A stretch of DNA of 64,000 nucleotides from Legionella rubrilucens (GTDB lineage: Bacteria > Pseudomonadota > Gammaproteobacteria > Legionellales > Legionellaceae). Position 1 is the first letter of the stretch. Each line of letters starts with the position of its first letter. This document shows positions 35,228 through 44,777 of this stretch, piece after piece. Position numbers and translations under genes: made by a program. Under the pieces are notes generated by a model. That model saw only the letters and a program-made list of their open reading frames with translations. It did not search any database and was not told the DNA's origin. The stretch lies in the NCBI RefSeq assembly GCF_001468125.1, contig NZ_LNYT01000022.1, positions 1-64,000 of the forward strand, read 5' to 3'.

Positions 35228-37111
35228 ATGGCTAAAGTGGTGTATCACTCGCTTGATTTTGACGGCTGTTTTAGTAATGAGGCCTCATCCCACGCACTAG
35301 GTAAACAATGGACTGCCTCAAAATCAAATCAAGAAACCAATCAGGCTTACCTGGCTGCAAACGCTGCTATTTTAACAACCTTTGCAAAAGGCGATGAAAC
35401 CATTCTTCTCGTAGGCTCCAACCGTCAAAACCCTCATATCGATTTTAAAAACGGCACGGGGACAGAATATCCCCCAGGCTCTGTATTTCCTAGAATGGAG
35501 GCCTTTGCTGATCAGGTGGGCGGAACATTCAATCCTTTTCTGCTTACCGATTTGGAAACGGCCAAACCGGATATCGGTTCAACCTATCGACGATTCAAAG
35601 AAAAGGATTATTTACAGGAAAATGGCAGTTACAAGGACAAGGTGGATCCCCGTCAACTCGAAAGCGACGGATTTAGTCTGCAGAAGGATGATGAAAGTAA
35701 AGTCTCCTTGCTGTACGCTCAGATGCAACTTGCAGCGATGAATCATCCACACGACGTCATTGAATTTAATTTTTACGATGATCGAAAAGACATTGCCGAA
35801 CCTCTTTTCACTTTTTTCCAAAAAAATCCGGAGCTTATCCCTAAAAATGTGACGTTAAACGTGATCGGTTATTCAGGACCTGCCTTAACCCGGGAACAGG
35901 TCCAGGAGAGCCTCACGCATTTTATCATGCACACAACATCGGATCCTGGCAGTACGCGAACACTGGACGTCCTTAAGGATGCCGAAAAAAATAATTTCCC
36001 CGTGCTGATTAAAATTCCGGGTGAGGAAGACACGTTCAATCTGTATCGTCGTAATGAAGATGGCGAATGGGGTTTTGAAGCCTTTGATGGGGTCATTGAG
36101 GGATTAGACCCATCAACCTTGAGCGGCAAATTCCCTAAAGAAGGCGAAAGGACCTATCCAAACACTGCAAAAGAACCAGAAATCTTTTCTTATTTAAAAA
36201 ATCACCACTTTGTCCCTATCCCTTCGACCAGAAGGAGTTCAAAACCCGTCTATGATTATGGCGAGCCCAAGCGCTTTACTCCCGTACAAGGTGAAGGCAG
36301 CATTCCAACTGAGGTGGCGGATTGGCTTCCCGCCTATCATTCCCTTCGTGACACAGCCAAAGTTTCGGAAATGGATGATTATAAAATTTCTGTTGCGGAA
36401 GGTTTTGACCTGACAGCGTTCATTGCCAGATTACCCTCTCCAGAAACGGGTATTCTTTCTGATAAAAGCCGCGAATACATCGATTTAATGATCGAGAAAA
36501 AACGTTTCCAATTACAGGGTGAATTAACCGCTGAGGAGCGCAATGCGTTAGAGTCTTCCTTAATTGAACTGTACAAAGTCAGGATTAATTCAGATAACAA
36601 ACAACTTTTGTCACAGTCCATAGGCACCGTTGAAGTAAGGGATGCACGCAATGAACTTTGCACCGCGGTTACTGACGCGCTGGAATCACCTGAATTAACC
36701 CTGGAAGATTGCCAGAATATGGATAACATTCTCCATCATTCAAACAAGGCGATTGATCCCACCCAAACAACCGAGACTCAATTGAATTCCCTTTGCGAAT
36801 TGGGGACCCTATCCGATAAGGTTGGCAGCAAAACGTCTGCAAAATTAGCTGCGGTATCCGCCGCTTGCGGTCTCTTTGCTGTAGTAGCCGCCATTGCGGC
36901 AATAGCGCTGGCCCCCACGGGTATTGGCCTCGCGATTGGTTTTGCTGTCGCCGGGGCATTGGCCGCTGCAAGCATTGGAACAGGCATTGGCGCACAGATT
37001 ACAGAAACCAACCTGGCGGATAAGACTCGAAATTTCAAGGACGCATTACAAGACATAAGAGAGCCTTCTGAAGAAGAACCGTCACTGAATCAGGGCTATA
37101 TTCGGGTTTAG
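35228..37111 (+). CDS. Large effector-like protein with DxD N-terminus and membrane hairpin, 627 aa
   Basis: The start MAKVVYHSLDFDGCF (good AGGAG 8 nt before ATG) recalls the first motif of HAD-like phosphatases (DxDG). The middle holds the YDYG-P-PVQGE motif (342-356). Near the end, residues about 545-600 form two Ala/Gly-rich hydrophobic segments (SAACGLFAVVAAIAAIALAP, then GIGLAIGFAVAGALAAASIG), followed by a Glu-rich tail REPSEEEPS. This plan, with a soluble front, membrane hairpin and acidic tail, is common among Legionella Dot/Icm substrates. No signal peptide. Enzymatic activity is not certain; other HAD motifs were not placed. Confidence 0.7.
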   Translation: MAKVVYHSLDFDGCFSNEASSHALGKQWTASKSNQETNQAYLAANAAILTTFAKGDETILLVGSNRQNPHIDFKNGTGTEYPPGSVFPRMEAFADQVGGTFNPFLLTDLETAKPDIGSTYRRFKEKDYLQENGSYKDKVDPRQLESDGFSLQKDDESKVSLLYAQMQLAAMNHPHDVIEFNFYDDRKDIAEPLFTFFQKNPELIPKNVTLNVIGYSGPALTREQVQESLTHFIMHTTSDPGSTRTLDVLKDAEKNNFPVLIKIPGEEDTFNLYRRNEDGEWGFEAFDGVIEGLDPSTLSGKFPKEGERTYPNTAKEPEIFSYLKNHHFVPIPSTRRSSKPVYDYGEPKRFTPVQGEGSIPTEVADWLPAYHSLRDTAKVSEMDDYKISVAEGFDLTAFIARLPSPETGILSDKSREYIDLMIEKKRFQLQGELTAEERNALESSLIELYKVRINSDNKQLLSQSIGTVEVRDARNELCTAVTDALESPELTLEDCQNMDNILHHSNKAIDPTQTTETQLNSLCELGTLSDKVGSKTSAKLAAVSAACGLFAVVAAIAAIALAPTGIGLAIGFAVAGALAAASIGTGIGAQITETNLADKTRNFKDALQDIREPSEEEPSLNQGYIRV

Positions 37112-37227
37112 CGGTGCTGGCTTCATGTGCCGATACCACCTAAACCACCATGCCCGCCAAAGCATTTAGCCAGGAGCTGGGTTTAACCTTAACATCCACA
37201 CTGGCTGTCCCTGTCCATTGTCTGATT

Positions 37228-38187
37228 CTACAGATTTTTCCCCACCGCAATATCCTGCGGATCGCCTTCATAGCCCTCAGGATCATCAAACGGCCAATCG
37301 ACGTAACCCTGTTTTCTATAAAACCTCAGCGCCTGCGGTGATGATTCGAGATGAAGACGTTGATACCCCTGCTGTTTGAGCCATTTTTCACATAAAGCTA
37401 ATAATTGACTTCCGCACTGGCGATTGCGTTTTGCCTCATCGATAACAATAATCCGCAAGGCCGCACGCGCTTCGGGCCATAATTGCAAATGGGCGTAACC
37501 AATGATTTCACTTCCCTGAAACAAAACAAAATGCACATGCGCCGGATGCTCAAAAGTCCAGGTATAGGGATCAACAAGACCTGCTTTGCCGAAAAAATAG
37601 AATTGTCTGAAATGACGAACCGCCTGCCATTCTCGGGGTGTCAGGGCTTTGACCATTCTTAACCCGTTAAAGCCGGCTTTTTTATCAATGGCTGCAATAA
37701 AGCTCTCTTTACCTAAACAATAGCTCATGATGTCGTCGGGGTATTGGCACGCCAGTTCCTGTTTTAATCGGGCATACGCGTCTCTGTCTTCAGCATGAGA
37801 CCTCATCCAATCCCTGAACTTTAAATGGCGTTCAATTTCCACATGACCTGATTCAAATGCATGGAGGTGGTGCGTGCGTTGACGGCCTCCTTTGTGGAAA
37901 TAACGGCGAAAAGGAATGCCGTGTTCGCCATTGATTTCATAACCCAGCGCCTGCATCCTCGCATTCGCACCATCGACCTCGCGAATATCCGCCACCACAG
38001 GAATCATATCAATCACGGGTTTGGCAGCTAAACCAGGTACCGAGGTGGAGCCGATATGATGCACCTCAAGGCAGTTTTCACCCAAAGCGTTCTTCACGCG
38101 CTCAGCTTCAAGTAAAAACTGCTGAGGCCAATTCACATCATAAGGAACGATTTTAACGTCCTGCTGCCCGGATTGTAGTGGCATCAT
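37228..38187 (-). CDS. GrpB-family nucleotidyltransferase-like protein fused to a GNAT acetyltransferase, 319 aa
   Basis: N-terminal GrpB/UPF0157 domain (about 8-170): VPYDVNWPQQFLLEAERV, VHHIGSTSVPGLAAKPVIDM, HLHAFESGHVEIERHLKFRDW. C-terminal GNAT (about 180-319): TWTFEHPAHVHFVLFQG, AALRIIVIDEAKRNRQCGSQLL and LHLESSPQALRFYRKQGYVDW. Both domains occur separately and as fusions. ATG 38187 or 38184 overlaps the stop of the ABC transporter (ATGATGA), so they are coupled; a longer frame from 38244 lies inside that gene. GrpB biochemistry is poorly known. Confidence 0.85.
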   Translation of the reverse strand: MMPLQSGQQDVKIVPYDVNWPQQFLLEAERVKNALGENCLEVHHIGSTSVPGLAAKPVIDMIPVVADIREVDGANARMQALGYEINGEHGIPFRRYFHKGGRQRTHHLHAFESGHVEIERHLKFRDWMRSHAEDRDAYARLKQELACQYPDDIMSYCLGKESFIAAIDKKAGFNGLRMVKALTPREWQAVRHFRQFYFFGKAGLVDPYTWTFEHPAHVHFVLFQGSEIIGYAHLQLWPEARAALRIIVIDEAKRNRQCGSQLLALCEKWLKQQGYQRLHLESSPQALRFYRKQGYVDWPFDDPEGYEGDPQDIAVGKNL

Positions 38188-39995
38188 TGACCCTCCTCTT
38201 CTTTTTGTTGTTCCGGCAGAAAACCGCCCACCTGCGCATCCCACAGGGTTTTATACAACCCGCCCAGACGCAGTAATTCAGCATGCGTGCCGTCTTCGAC
38301 AATATGCCCTTTATCAAAGACCAAGATTCGGTCCATGTGCAGCAGCGTGGATAAGCGGTGCGCGATCACCAGGGTGGTTTTCTCCTGCATTAACTCCCAG
38401 AGGCTCTCTTGTATGGTGGATTCGGTAATGGAGTCCAACTGCGAAGTGGCTTCATCCAGGATTAAAATGGGCGCGTTTTTTAAAATCGCCCGGGCAATGG
38501 CAATGCGCTGCCGCTGCCCGCCGGAAAGCTTAACGCCACGCTCCCCAACCAGAGCATCATACCCCTCTGGCAGAAGCTGGATGAATTCGTGTGCATGGGC
38601 TTTTTTAGAGGCAGCAATCACTTCATCCTCGTGAGCATCCAGGCGGCCATAACGAATGTTATCCATTAAACTGCGATGAAAAAGGCTCGGATCTTGCGGG
38701 ATCATGGCAATGGCTTGGCGCAAACTGTCTTGCCTGACCTGAGCGATGTCCTGACCATCAATTAAAATACGGCCCCCGACGAGATCGTAGAGCCTCAAAA
38801 TCAGGTTCACAAAAGTCGATTTGCCACTCCCGGAATACCCGACCAACCCCACTTTCTGGCCTGCCTCGATGATCACTGATTTATTTTGAAAAAGAGAATA
38901 CCCGCCGTGGTAATGAAATTTAACGTTGGCGAATTCAATTCGGCCTTGCGTGACAATGAAGGGCGATGCCTGGTTTTTATCCTCGATTTCATGAGGAATG
39001 GCTAAAGCATTCAGGCTTTGCCGGGCTTTCCCCAAAGCCTGGTTGAACTCATCCACCTGGTACATGGTGTACCACATCATGTGCCCCAACTCCATGGAAA
39101 TACCGAGAATCAAGGCAAAATCACCAATACTCACCATCCCCTGACCATACAAATGGATTAATGTAAACGCCGCCAACCCCATCATCACAGCAATCATGCC
39201 CCCTTGCGCACAGCAAAGCAGGACAATAAAAAGCTCTTTTCTCTGGAATGCCTGCAGAACTCGGGTAAAAAAGGAGTCCATGCGTTTTATTTCATAAGGC
39301 GTTTGAGAAAAAAGACGGATGTTGGATTGGTTGGCCAGCCCATCCACCAATTGGCCGGAAAGCTGTGACTCCGCACCCGCCTGATCATCCGATAAATGAA
39401 CCAACCGGGCGGAAAGACTAATACTGACGACTGCAAAAGCGATGAACCACAGTAACAAAATATAGAAAAACAGGACATTCACAGAGTAGGCAGTAATGAA
39501 GGAAATCACCAGCAGGGAGGCGCCACGAAGAAAATCCACCGACACACGATGGAGAATGATTTCAACATTATCCGCCAGGGTAGTTATTTGATCGGCAATA
39601 CGTCCCGACAGATTATCCTGAAAAAACTGGGTGCTGGCGCCCAGCACATAGGCGTAGGTCTGGCTGATGAGTTCGTTTTTAATACGGGCCTGATACTTAT
39701 AATTTAAATACCCGATGGTTCGCCAGGTGACATTATCAAAAACAATGAAATTCACCACCAGCAATCCAGCTATCCAAAACAAAGAAGACAAGTCGATGGT
39801 GTTTCTGGCTGCCAGTGTGTTGATAAACGATTTGACCAGCAGGCTGTTTAAGGGCCCCCAGAATCCAGCCAATAAAGCCAGCATGACAAACAAGGCCACG
39901 ACCGCACGGTATGGTTTTAAGAAATGCCCTATCAATGAGCCCAAATGAGGGGGGATGGCAGGGATGTTTGGAGATAAGACAGGTTTATGGTTCAT
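38184..39995 (-). CDS. ABC exporter, fused permease and ATPase, 603 aa
   Basis: Type IV (MsbA/multidrug-like) half transporter. Six membrane helices in residues 30-320, followed by a nucleotide-binding domain: Walker A GLVGYSGSGKSTFVN, Q-loop MIPQDPSLFHRSL, signature LSGGQRQRIAIARAIL, Walker B ILILDEATSQLDS and H-loop VIAHRLSTL. It works as a dimer. Members of this length export lipids or drugs; substrate unknown. It heads a two-gene unit with the GrpB-GNAT gene. Confidence 0.92.
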   Translation of the reverse strand: MNHKPVLSPNIPAIPPHLGSLIGHFLKPYRAVVALFVMLALLAGFWGPLNSLLVKSFINTLAARNTIDLSSLFWIAGLLVVNFIVFDNVTWRTIGYLNYKYQARIKNELISQTYAYVLGASTQFFQDNLSGRIADQITTLADNVEIILHRVSVDFLRGASLLVISFITAYSVNVLFFYILLLWFIAFAVVSISLSARLVHLSDDQAGAESQLSGQLVDGLANQSNIRLFSQTPYEIKRMDSFFTRVLQAFQRKELFIVLLCCAQGGMIAVMMGLAAFTLIHLYGQGMVSIGDFALILGISMELGHMMWYTMYQVDEFNQALGKARQSLNALAIPHEIEDKNQASPFIVTQGRIEFANVKFHYHGGYSLFQNKSVIIEAGQKVGLVGYSGSGKSTFVNLILRLYDLVGGRILIDGQDIAQVRQDSLRQAIAMIPQDPSLFHRSLMDNIRYGRLDAHEDEVIAASKKAHAHEFIQLLPEGYDALVGERGVKLSGGQRQRIAIARAILKNAPILILDEATSQLDSITESTIQESLWELMQEKTTLVIAHRLSTLLHMDRILVFDKGHIVEDGTHAELLRLGGLYKTLWDAQVGGFLPEQQKEEEGQ

Positions 39996-40372
39996 GATTT
40001 ACTCTTAAGTTTTGTCGATTAGGACAATTAAAAAAAAACCAAAGCCGAAACGACTTTGTTTGTTTTTTGCCCTCGCGAGGGTTTACTTAAGATGTAATTT
40101 TCATGACTGCGTTAAACCGGATTCAGGTAGTAAAATCAATAACGGCTAATGATAAGTAAAACCCAATGAGGTTGTCAATATTCGTCAAAACATCCACATC
40201 GTCCATTCCATGATCGCCTGTCGTCCCGCCAAAGCCAGACAGGCTGCGAGCGATGTTCAAACCCTATCAGAAACTCCTGCAATCCATTGTAAAAACATGC
40301 CGGTATTTTCATCCCTTGTATACCGCCAGCACTTCAAGTAAGTTAAGCTGAACACGTACTGCTGAGAAAACC
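39996..40372. other. Divergent intergenic region, ABC exporter / trxC
   Basis: 377 bp with no ORF of note. It contains a perfect 12-bp palindrome CCCTCGCGAGGG at 40070-40081 and, before it, CAAAG...CTTTG (about 40039-40057) followed by a T-rich run. These could be a regulator site or a transcript end on the plus strand, but no plus-strand gene precedes them. Promoters for both genes must lie here and were not resolved. Confidence 0.45.
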
Positions 40373-40807
40373 ATGACTAACGCCATGCACCTTGTCTGTC
40401 CCCATTGCCACACCACCAATCGTTTACCCACAGGCCGTTTGACGGCCCATCCCAAATGCGGCAAATGCGCTGAACCGATTTTTGATGCAAAACCGGTGGC
40501 CCTGGATCAAGCGGCGTTCGAACGCCACCTCACCCACAACGATATCCCGCTGCTGGTTGATTTCTGGGCGCAATGGTGCGGCCCCTGTAAAATGATGGCA
40601 CCCTACTTCGAATCGGCCGCCGGTCTTCTTGAACCGACTGTACGTTTGGTAAAAATCAATACCGAAACCCAACCTGCTTTGGCTGCACGTTATTCGATCC
40701 AGAGCATTCCTACCCTGATGCTTTTCAATCATGGCCGAGAAATTGCCAGGAGCGCCGGGGTGATGGGAGCAGAGGATATTGTTCGCTGGGTAAACCAGTA
40801 CCTTTAA
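40373..40807 (+). CDS. trxC: Thioredoxin 2 (TrxC-like), 144 aa
   Basis: Cytoplasmic disulfide reductase with the extra zinc finger that distinguishes TrxC from TrxA: LVCPHCHTTNRLP and HPKCGKCAEPIF (two CxxC, residues 9-12 and 29-32). The thioredoxin fold follows, with active site FWAQWCGPCKMMAPYFE and the cis-proline loop SIPTLMLF. Length equals the family norm. In other bacteria trxC answers to peroxide stress (OxyR); no OxyR site was identified here. Confidence 0.95.
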   Translation: MTNAMHLVCPHCHTTNRLPTGRLTAHPKCGKCAEPIFDAKPVALDQAAFERHLTHNDIPLLVDFWAQWCGPCKMMAPYFESAAGLLEPTVRLVKINTETQPALAARYSIQSIPTLMLFNHGREIARSAGVMGAEDIVRWVNQYL

Positions 40808-40923
40808 TTTGGGTGATTTTTTCAAGCCATTGGGTATGGCCGCTGAAGGTGGTTCTGTATTGTGCCCAGGCATTTTCCTGTTTGTTGAGTGAATTGACAC
40901 CGGATGAAATATTGACTAGATTT

Positions 40924-40948
40924 CGCACCTCCTGATGGACAAGGTGCG
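40924..40948 (+). promoter_or_regulatory. Hairpin sequestering the ribosome site of the glycosyltransferase gene
   Basis: CGCACCT (40924-40930) pairs perfectly with AGGTGCG (40942-40948), leaving an 11-nt loop. The right arm holds the AAGGTG ribosome site of the gene starting at 40951, so translation would be off while the hairpin stands. This could be an RNA thermometer or a protein/ligand-controlled switch. Confidence 0.5.
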
Positions 40949-40950
40949 GC

Positions 40951-42144
40951 ATGAAACGGGTTATCATTGATATTACCAGCTTATCCAATCTTTTGCGTAA
41001 AAGGCGATTGCCTCATGGCGTGCCCCGCGTTGCTCTGGCTTATTTAAAGCATTATTTCCATGACATGCACATCCTCTTCAGGATTCGCAGCAGAAGTATT
41101 ATCTTATCCAGACGCCATTCAGAACAAGTAGCCCGCTTGTTGCTGGCCTGGGAATTGGGATCTTTTTTAAAATTAATCCGCCTCATCGTGCGCGGTGCGT
41201 TTTCCCCTTCAGGCCTTGATCCAAAATGCCATTATTTTGTCATTAAACTTGATTATAAAGGGTTTAAATACCCACGCTATCTGGCCGCCATCACCCAAAA
41301 TAATTTAAACATGCTCGCGGTGGTCCATGATTTAATTCCGCTTCTTAACCCGGAATTCTGCACACCGGCGGGTACCCTGCAATTTAAAAACCAGTTGTCT
41401 CAGCTGCTGAAGCATGCGCAGGGAATCGTGACCATTTCCAATGCCACGCAATCCCATTTGCAAGGCCACATCCTGAAAGAAGGTGCTTTATGCCCGCCAG
41501 TATTAAGCGCCCCCTTAGCCCCGGGTCTTGTGAATGACATTTCACCGGGTGAACCTCTGGTTACGAGCCCTTATTTCATCGTCCTGAGTACCATAGGACC
41601 GCGTAAAAATCATTTATTGCTGCTTCGTATCTTCCAGAGGTTGCTTGAACGGTATGGCCGTCATACTCCCAAACTCGTCATTATCGGCAAGCGCAGTACC
41701 CGCTGCCCGTCTACCCTGGCTTTGCTGGATAAGAACGGGCCTTTAAAGGATGTTCTTGTGGAGCGGCAGGCCAGCGATGCTGAATTAGCCAATTATCTTC
41801 ATCATGCCAGAGCCTTGTTATTCCCGACCTTTGCCGAAGGCTACGGTTTACCCCTGGTTGAAGCCTTCAGTTTTGGCGTGCCGGTGATTGCGAGCGATTT
41901 ACCGGTTTTTCGCGAAATCGCGGGCAATATCCCCGACTACCTCGATCCACTTGATGGCCTGGGATGGATGCAGGCCATTGAAGATTACACGCAGAAGAAC
42001 AGCACCCGGCGTCAGGCCCAACTTGCACGGCTGGCTTCGTTCCGTGTGCCGACATGGCCGGATCATTTCGCCCAAGTGGAAGCCTTTATGGACGAATTAG
42101 TAAGAACAAGACCAGAATCCGGCCGGCGAGATGGTCTTAATTGA
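40951..42144 (+). CDS. GT4-family glycosyltransferase, 397 aa
   Basis: GT-B fold enzyme. The C-terminal half has the sugar-nucleotide site typical of GT4: YFIVLSTIGPRKNHLLLLRI, VERQASDAELANYLHHARAL, and LLFPTFAEGYGLPLVEAFSFGVPVIASDLPVFREIAG (in part) with the E-x7-E pair. The N-terminal half begins VIIDITSLSNLLRK. It likely builds surface polysaccharide or LPS. Donor and acceptor unknown. Start at ATG 40951 behind the 40924-40948 hairpin. Confidence 0.9.
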   Translation: MKRVIIDITSLSNLLRKRRLPHGVPRVALAYLKHYFHDMHILFRIRSRSIILSRRHSEQVARLLLAWELGSFLKLIRLIVRGAFSPSGLDPKCHYFVIKLDYKGFKYPRYLAAITQNNLNMLAVVHDLIPLLNPEFCTPAGTLQFKNQLSQLLKHAQGIVTISNATQSHLQGHILKEGALCPPVLSAPLAPGLVNDISPGEPLVTSPYFIVLSTIGPRKNHLLLLRIFQRLLERYGRHTPKLVIIGKRSTRCPSTLALLDKNGPLKDVLVERQASDAELANYLHHARALLFPTFAEGYGLPLVEAFSFGVPVIASDLPVFREIAGNIPDYLDPLDGLGWMQAIEDYTQKNSTRRQAQLARLASFRVPTWPDHFAQVEAFMDELVRTRPESGRRDGLN

Positions 42145-42296
42145 TCACTTTTTGACCAAACTCTAAAAATAAAATAGACTTTTTAATGCAGCGATTCAGC
42201 CTGCGCTAAGCCATCACTCGATGGTTTGTCTGTTTTTATCCGCGTGCCGGTCTGTTTACGACACCTGTTTTTTTCATTTTTAAAAGGAATTTAAAA

Positions 42297-43061
42297 ATGC
42301 CTAATACTATCAAATCCGATCCGCAAGGAACCCTGGGAGTGGCTTATGGTATGGTGGGGAATACCCTGGTTATCTCCGCTTCCCATAGCCGGCGTGAACT
42401 GATGCCCTTGCAGTTCATTAAACCAAATGGCGAATGGACCAAACTTCAAGCCTCCGACATGGACACATTACCCTTCTCAACAGCCATCAATACCTTTGTC
42501 AATCGTAAGGAAGGTATTCAGGATGTCTTATTCACGGGTGATGTGAATCTGGGATATTCAAATCAAAATGTGGTTTCGCCACTGGTTGATGATTTGTTAA
42601 AGGGCTTTGAAACCACCACTATCCCGGTGACCAAAGTGCTCTATTCTGGAGAGCGCAAAATTGTGCGGGATTGCAATATGCAAATTAAAAAAGATCCTGA
42701 TCTTATTGCCCATGCCGAGAATACCCATGTAGTGGACATGGCCGCCGTGGCAGTCGCTAATCTGGTGAATGGCCGACCTGTCGATGAAACCCCGGTTTTT
42801 GGCACTGGGCCTTCGCATGGTCAGCCTGCGAGCACGATGGCAAAAGAGAACGTCACCGAGGATCAGGACATATGGACCAGAACCGTCGCGACAGAAGAAG
42901 ACGTGGACACAAACGCCCGGGACGATTTTCATCATAAAGCGCATCCCCAGCAATTGACCCAGGCCGGGTTAACACACAATCAGACTTTAAAACAAAAATT
43001 AGGTGATGAGCTTGGAAAAAGTGCACCGGACAACAGCAATACACGTCACTACAATCCTTGA
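42297..43061 (+). CDS. Hypothetical protein, 254 aa, possible effector
   Basis: Good AAGGAA ribosome site before the ATG. The first 120 residues look like a compact beta-rich domain (TLGVAYGMVGNTLVISASHS, DVLFTGDVNLGYSN). The last 90 residues are polar, rich in Asp/Glu/His/Thr and probably disordered (VTEDQDIWTRTVATEEDVDT). No membrane segment or signal peptide. No family recognised; a secreted effector is one option. Confidence 0.65.
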   Translation: MPNTIKSDPQGTLGVAYGMVGNTLVISASHSRRELMPLQFIKPNGEWTKLQASDMDTLPFSTAINTFVNRKEGIQDVLFTGDVNLGYSNQNVVSPLVDDLLKGFETTTIPVTKVLYSGERKIVRDCNMQIKKDPDLIAHAENTHVVDMAAVAVANLVNGRPVDETPVFGTGPSHGQPASTMAKENVTEDQDIWTRTVATEEDVDTNARDDFHHKAHPQQLTQAGLTHNQTLKQKLGDELGKSAPDNSNTRHYNP

Positions 43062-43074
43062 TGAGGTCCCCTTG

Positions 43075-43104
43075 ATGAGGAGAGATGGGGGCATCTCTCC
43101 TCAT
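43075..43104. terminator. Perfect 13-bp hairpin between the 254-aa gene and trpS
   Basis: ATGAGGAGAGATG, loop GGGG, and the exact complement CATCTCTCCTCAT. It begins 14 bp after the stop of the upstream gene. No U-run follows, so it may be a 3'-end stabiliser or a leader structure for trpS, whose ATG is 89 bp downstream. Confidence 0.55.
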
Positions 43105-43192
43105 GCACTGTTGACGGCCAGTAAAAAAAAGTTAGTCCGGTGGTCGTTTTTTGCTATAGTCTCTGCCTGTTTGTCTATAACGTTGAGCATCA

Positions 43193-44191
43193 ATGAAAAA
43201 AGTCATCCTCACCGGCGATCGCCCCACCGGCCCCTTGCATCTTGGGCATTACATCGGCTCTTTAGCCAATCGGGTTAAACTGCAGGAGTCGTATGAGCAG
43301 TTCGTTATGATAGCCGATGTGCAGGCCTTAACGGATAATTTTGAAAACCCGGGCAAAATTATCGAAAACCTTCATGAAGTGGCCTTAGATTATCTGGCGG
43401 TGGGTATCGAGCCGGATAAAAGCACGATTTTCATCCAATCGCAAATCCCTGAACTGCCTGAACTGACCCAGTATTTTTTAAATCTGGTCACACTGGGGCG
43501 TCTGGAAAGAAACCCCACGGTTAAAACTGAAATTCAGCAAAAAGGCTTTGATTCATCCATACCCGCCGGCTTTTTCTGTTATCCCGTCAGCCAGGCCGCC
43601 GACATTGCCGCCTTCAAGGCCGAAGCCGTGCCTGTGGGCGATGATCAGGTTCCCATGATTGAGCAAACCAATGAAATTATCCGAAAATTCAATCGCATTT
43701 ACCAAACGGATTGCCTCAAGGAAACCACCGCCGTTTTAAGCAAAACCTCACGCTTAGTGGGCATAGACGGCCAGGCCAAAGCCAGCAAATCCTTAGGCAA
43801 CACCATTTTTCTTTCCGACTCGCCAGAGGAAATCAAGCGCAAGGTTTTTTTAATGTTTACTGATCCGAATCATTTAAAAATCAGTGATCCTGGTCAGGTG
43901 GAAGGCAATGTGGTCTTTGCCTACCTCGACGCGTTTCACCCGGATACCGAGGAAGTGGCCGCTCTTAAAGCCCATTATCAGAGAGGCGGGTTAGGCGACT
44001 CCACGATTAAGACCCGGTTAAATACTACATTGCAAACCCTGCTCGAACCCATTCGAGAAAGGCGAAGCCGTTTCAATAAAAGCGAGGTGATGGACATGTT
44101 AATCACAGGGACAGCGGCTGCAAGAAAAGTGGCTCAACAGACCCTGGAAGAGGTGCGTAACGCCATTGGCCTGAACTATTTTACCAAATAG
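43193..44191 (+). CDS. trpS: Tryptophanyl-tRNA synthetase, 332 aa
   Basis: Class I synthetase charging tRNA-Trp. HIGH-type motif [14 protein letters not shown] near the start, [18 protein letters not shown], and the KMSKS loop as [16 protein letters not shown]. The [13 protein letters not shown] start and [18 protein letters not shown] belong to the TrpRS subgroup seen in some Firmicutes and gammaproteobacteria. E. coli HipT phosphorylates the KMSKS-loop Ser of TrpS; the corresponding Ser here (SKS) is conserved. An essential gene unless a second copy exists elsewhere. Confidence 0.95.
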   Translation: MKKVILTGDRPTGPLHLGHYIGSLANRVKLQESYEQFVMIADVQALTDNFENPGKIIENLHEVALDYLAVGIEPDKSTIFIQSQIPELPELTQYFLNLVTLGRLERNPTVKTEIQQKGFDSSIPAGFFCYPVSQAADIAAFKAEAVPVGDDQVPMIEQTNEIIRKFNRIYQTDCLKETTAVLSKTSRLVGIDGQAKASKSLGNTIFLSDSPEEIKRKVFLMFTDPNHLKISDPGQVEGNVVFAYLDAFHPDTEEVAALKAHYQRGGLGDSTIKTRLNTTLQTLLEPIRERRSRFNKSEVMDMLITGTAAARKVAQQTLEEVRNAIGLNYFTK

Positions 44192-44197
44192 CCGGCT

Positions 44198-44777
44198 GTG
44201 ACCCATTTACGCATAGGGGATCGGGTGCTTATTTCCTGCATCTCATCCTGCGGCACATGCCGTAATTGCCGAAAAGGCATGTATTCGCATTGCCTAACCG
44301 GTGGTTGGGTATTGGGTCATACCATCAATGGCACACAGGCGGAATATGTGCGCATCCCCCAGCCGACACCAGCCATTACCAAATTCCAGCCGATTTGACA
44401 GAAGAAGCACTGGTGATGTTAAGTGACATTTTCCCGACGAGATTTGAATGCGGTGTGCTCAATGGCAAAATACAGCCAGGGCAAAGTGTCGCCATCGCCG
44501 GTGCCGGTCCGATTGACCTGGCAACACTGTTGACAGCCAGGCTTTATTCTTCGGCAGAAATCATACTGATTGACATGGATGAGCATCGTCTTAATGTGGG
44601 TAAACAATTGGGCGCCACGCACATCCTTAACGGTCAAAGCGATAACATCATTGAGAAAGTGATATCCTGCAGGCTTACGAGGTTTTCGGGAAGGCACCCA
44701 TGACGGGTGCACTCAAAGTCATTATCGAGATGGAATCAATGAAACGGAATACAATCCTACAACAGATTAACCAATGA
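44198..44777 (+). pseudogene. Decayed zinc-dependent alcohol dehydrogenase
   Basis: Starts immediately after trpS without the N-terminal ~80 residues. First piece: THLRIGDRVLISCISSCGTC to GTQAEYVRIP (structural zinc Cys set), then a frameshift near 44357. Second piece: PADLTEEALVMLSDIF, IAGAGPIDLATLLTARL (Rossmann motif with D for the final G). After about 44660 a third frame gives the family C-terminus DILQAYEVFGKAP and ALKVIIEM, with about 120 residues deleted between. So: 5' truncation, frameshift and internal deletion. Unrelated in detail to the ADH at 26393. Confidence 0.85.

Noticed and set aside
39996-40372. T-rich run after CAAAG...CTTTG as an intrinsic terminator
   Set aside because: Stem is only five pairs, AT-rich, and no plus-strand gene lies upstream.
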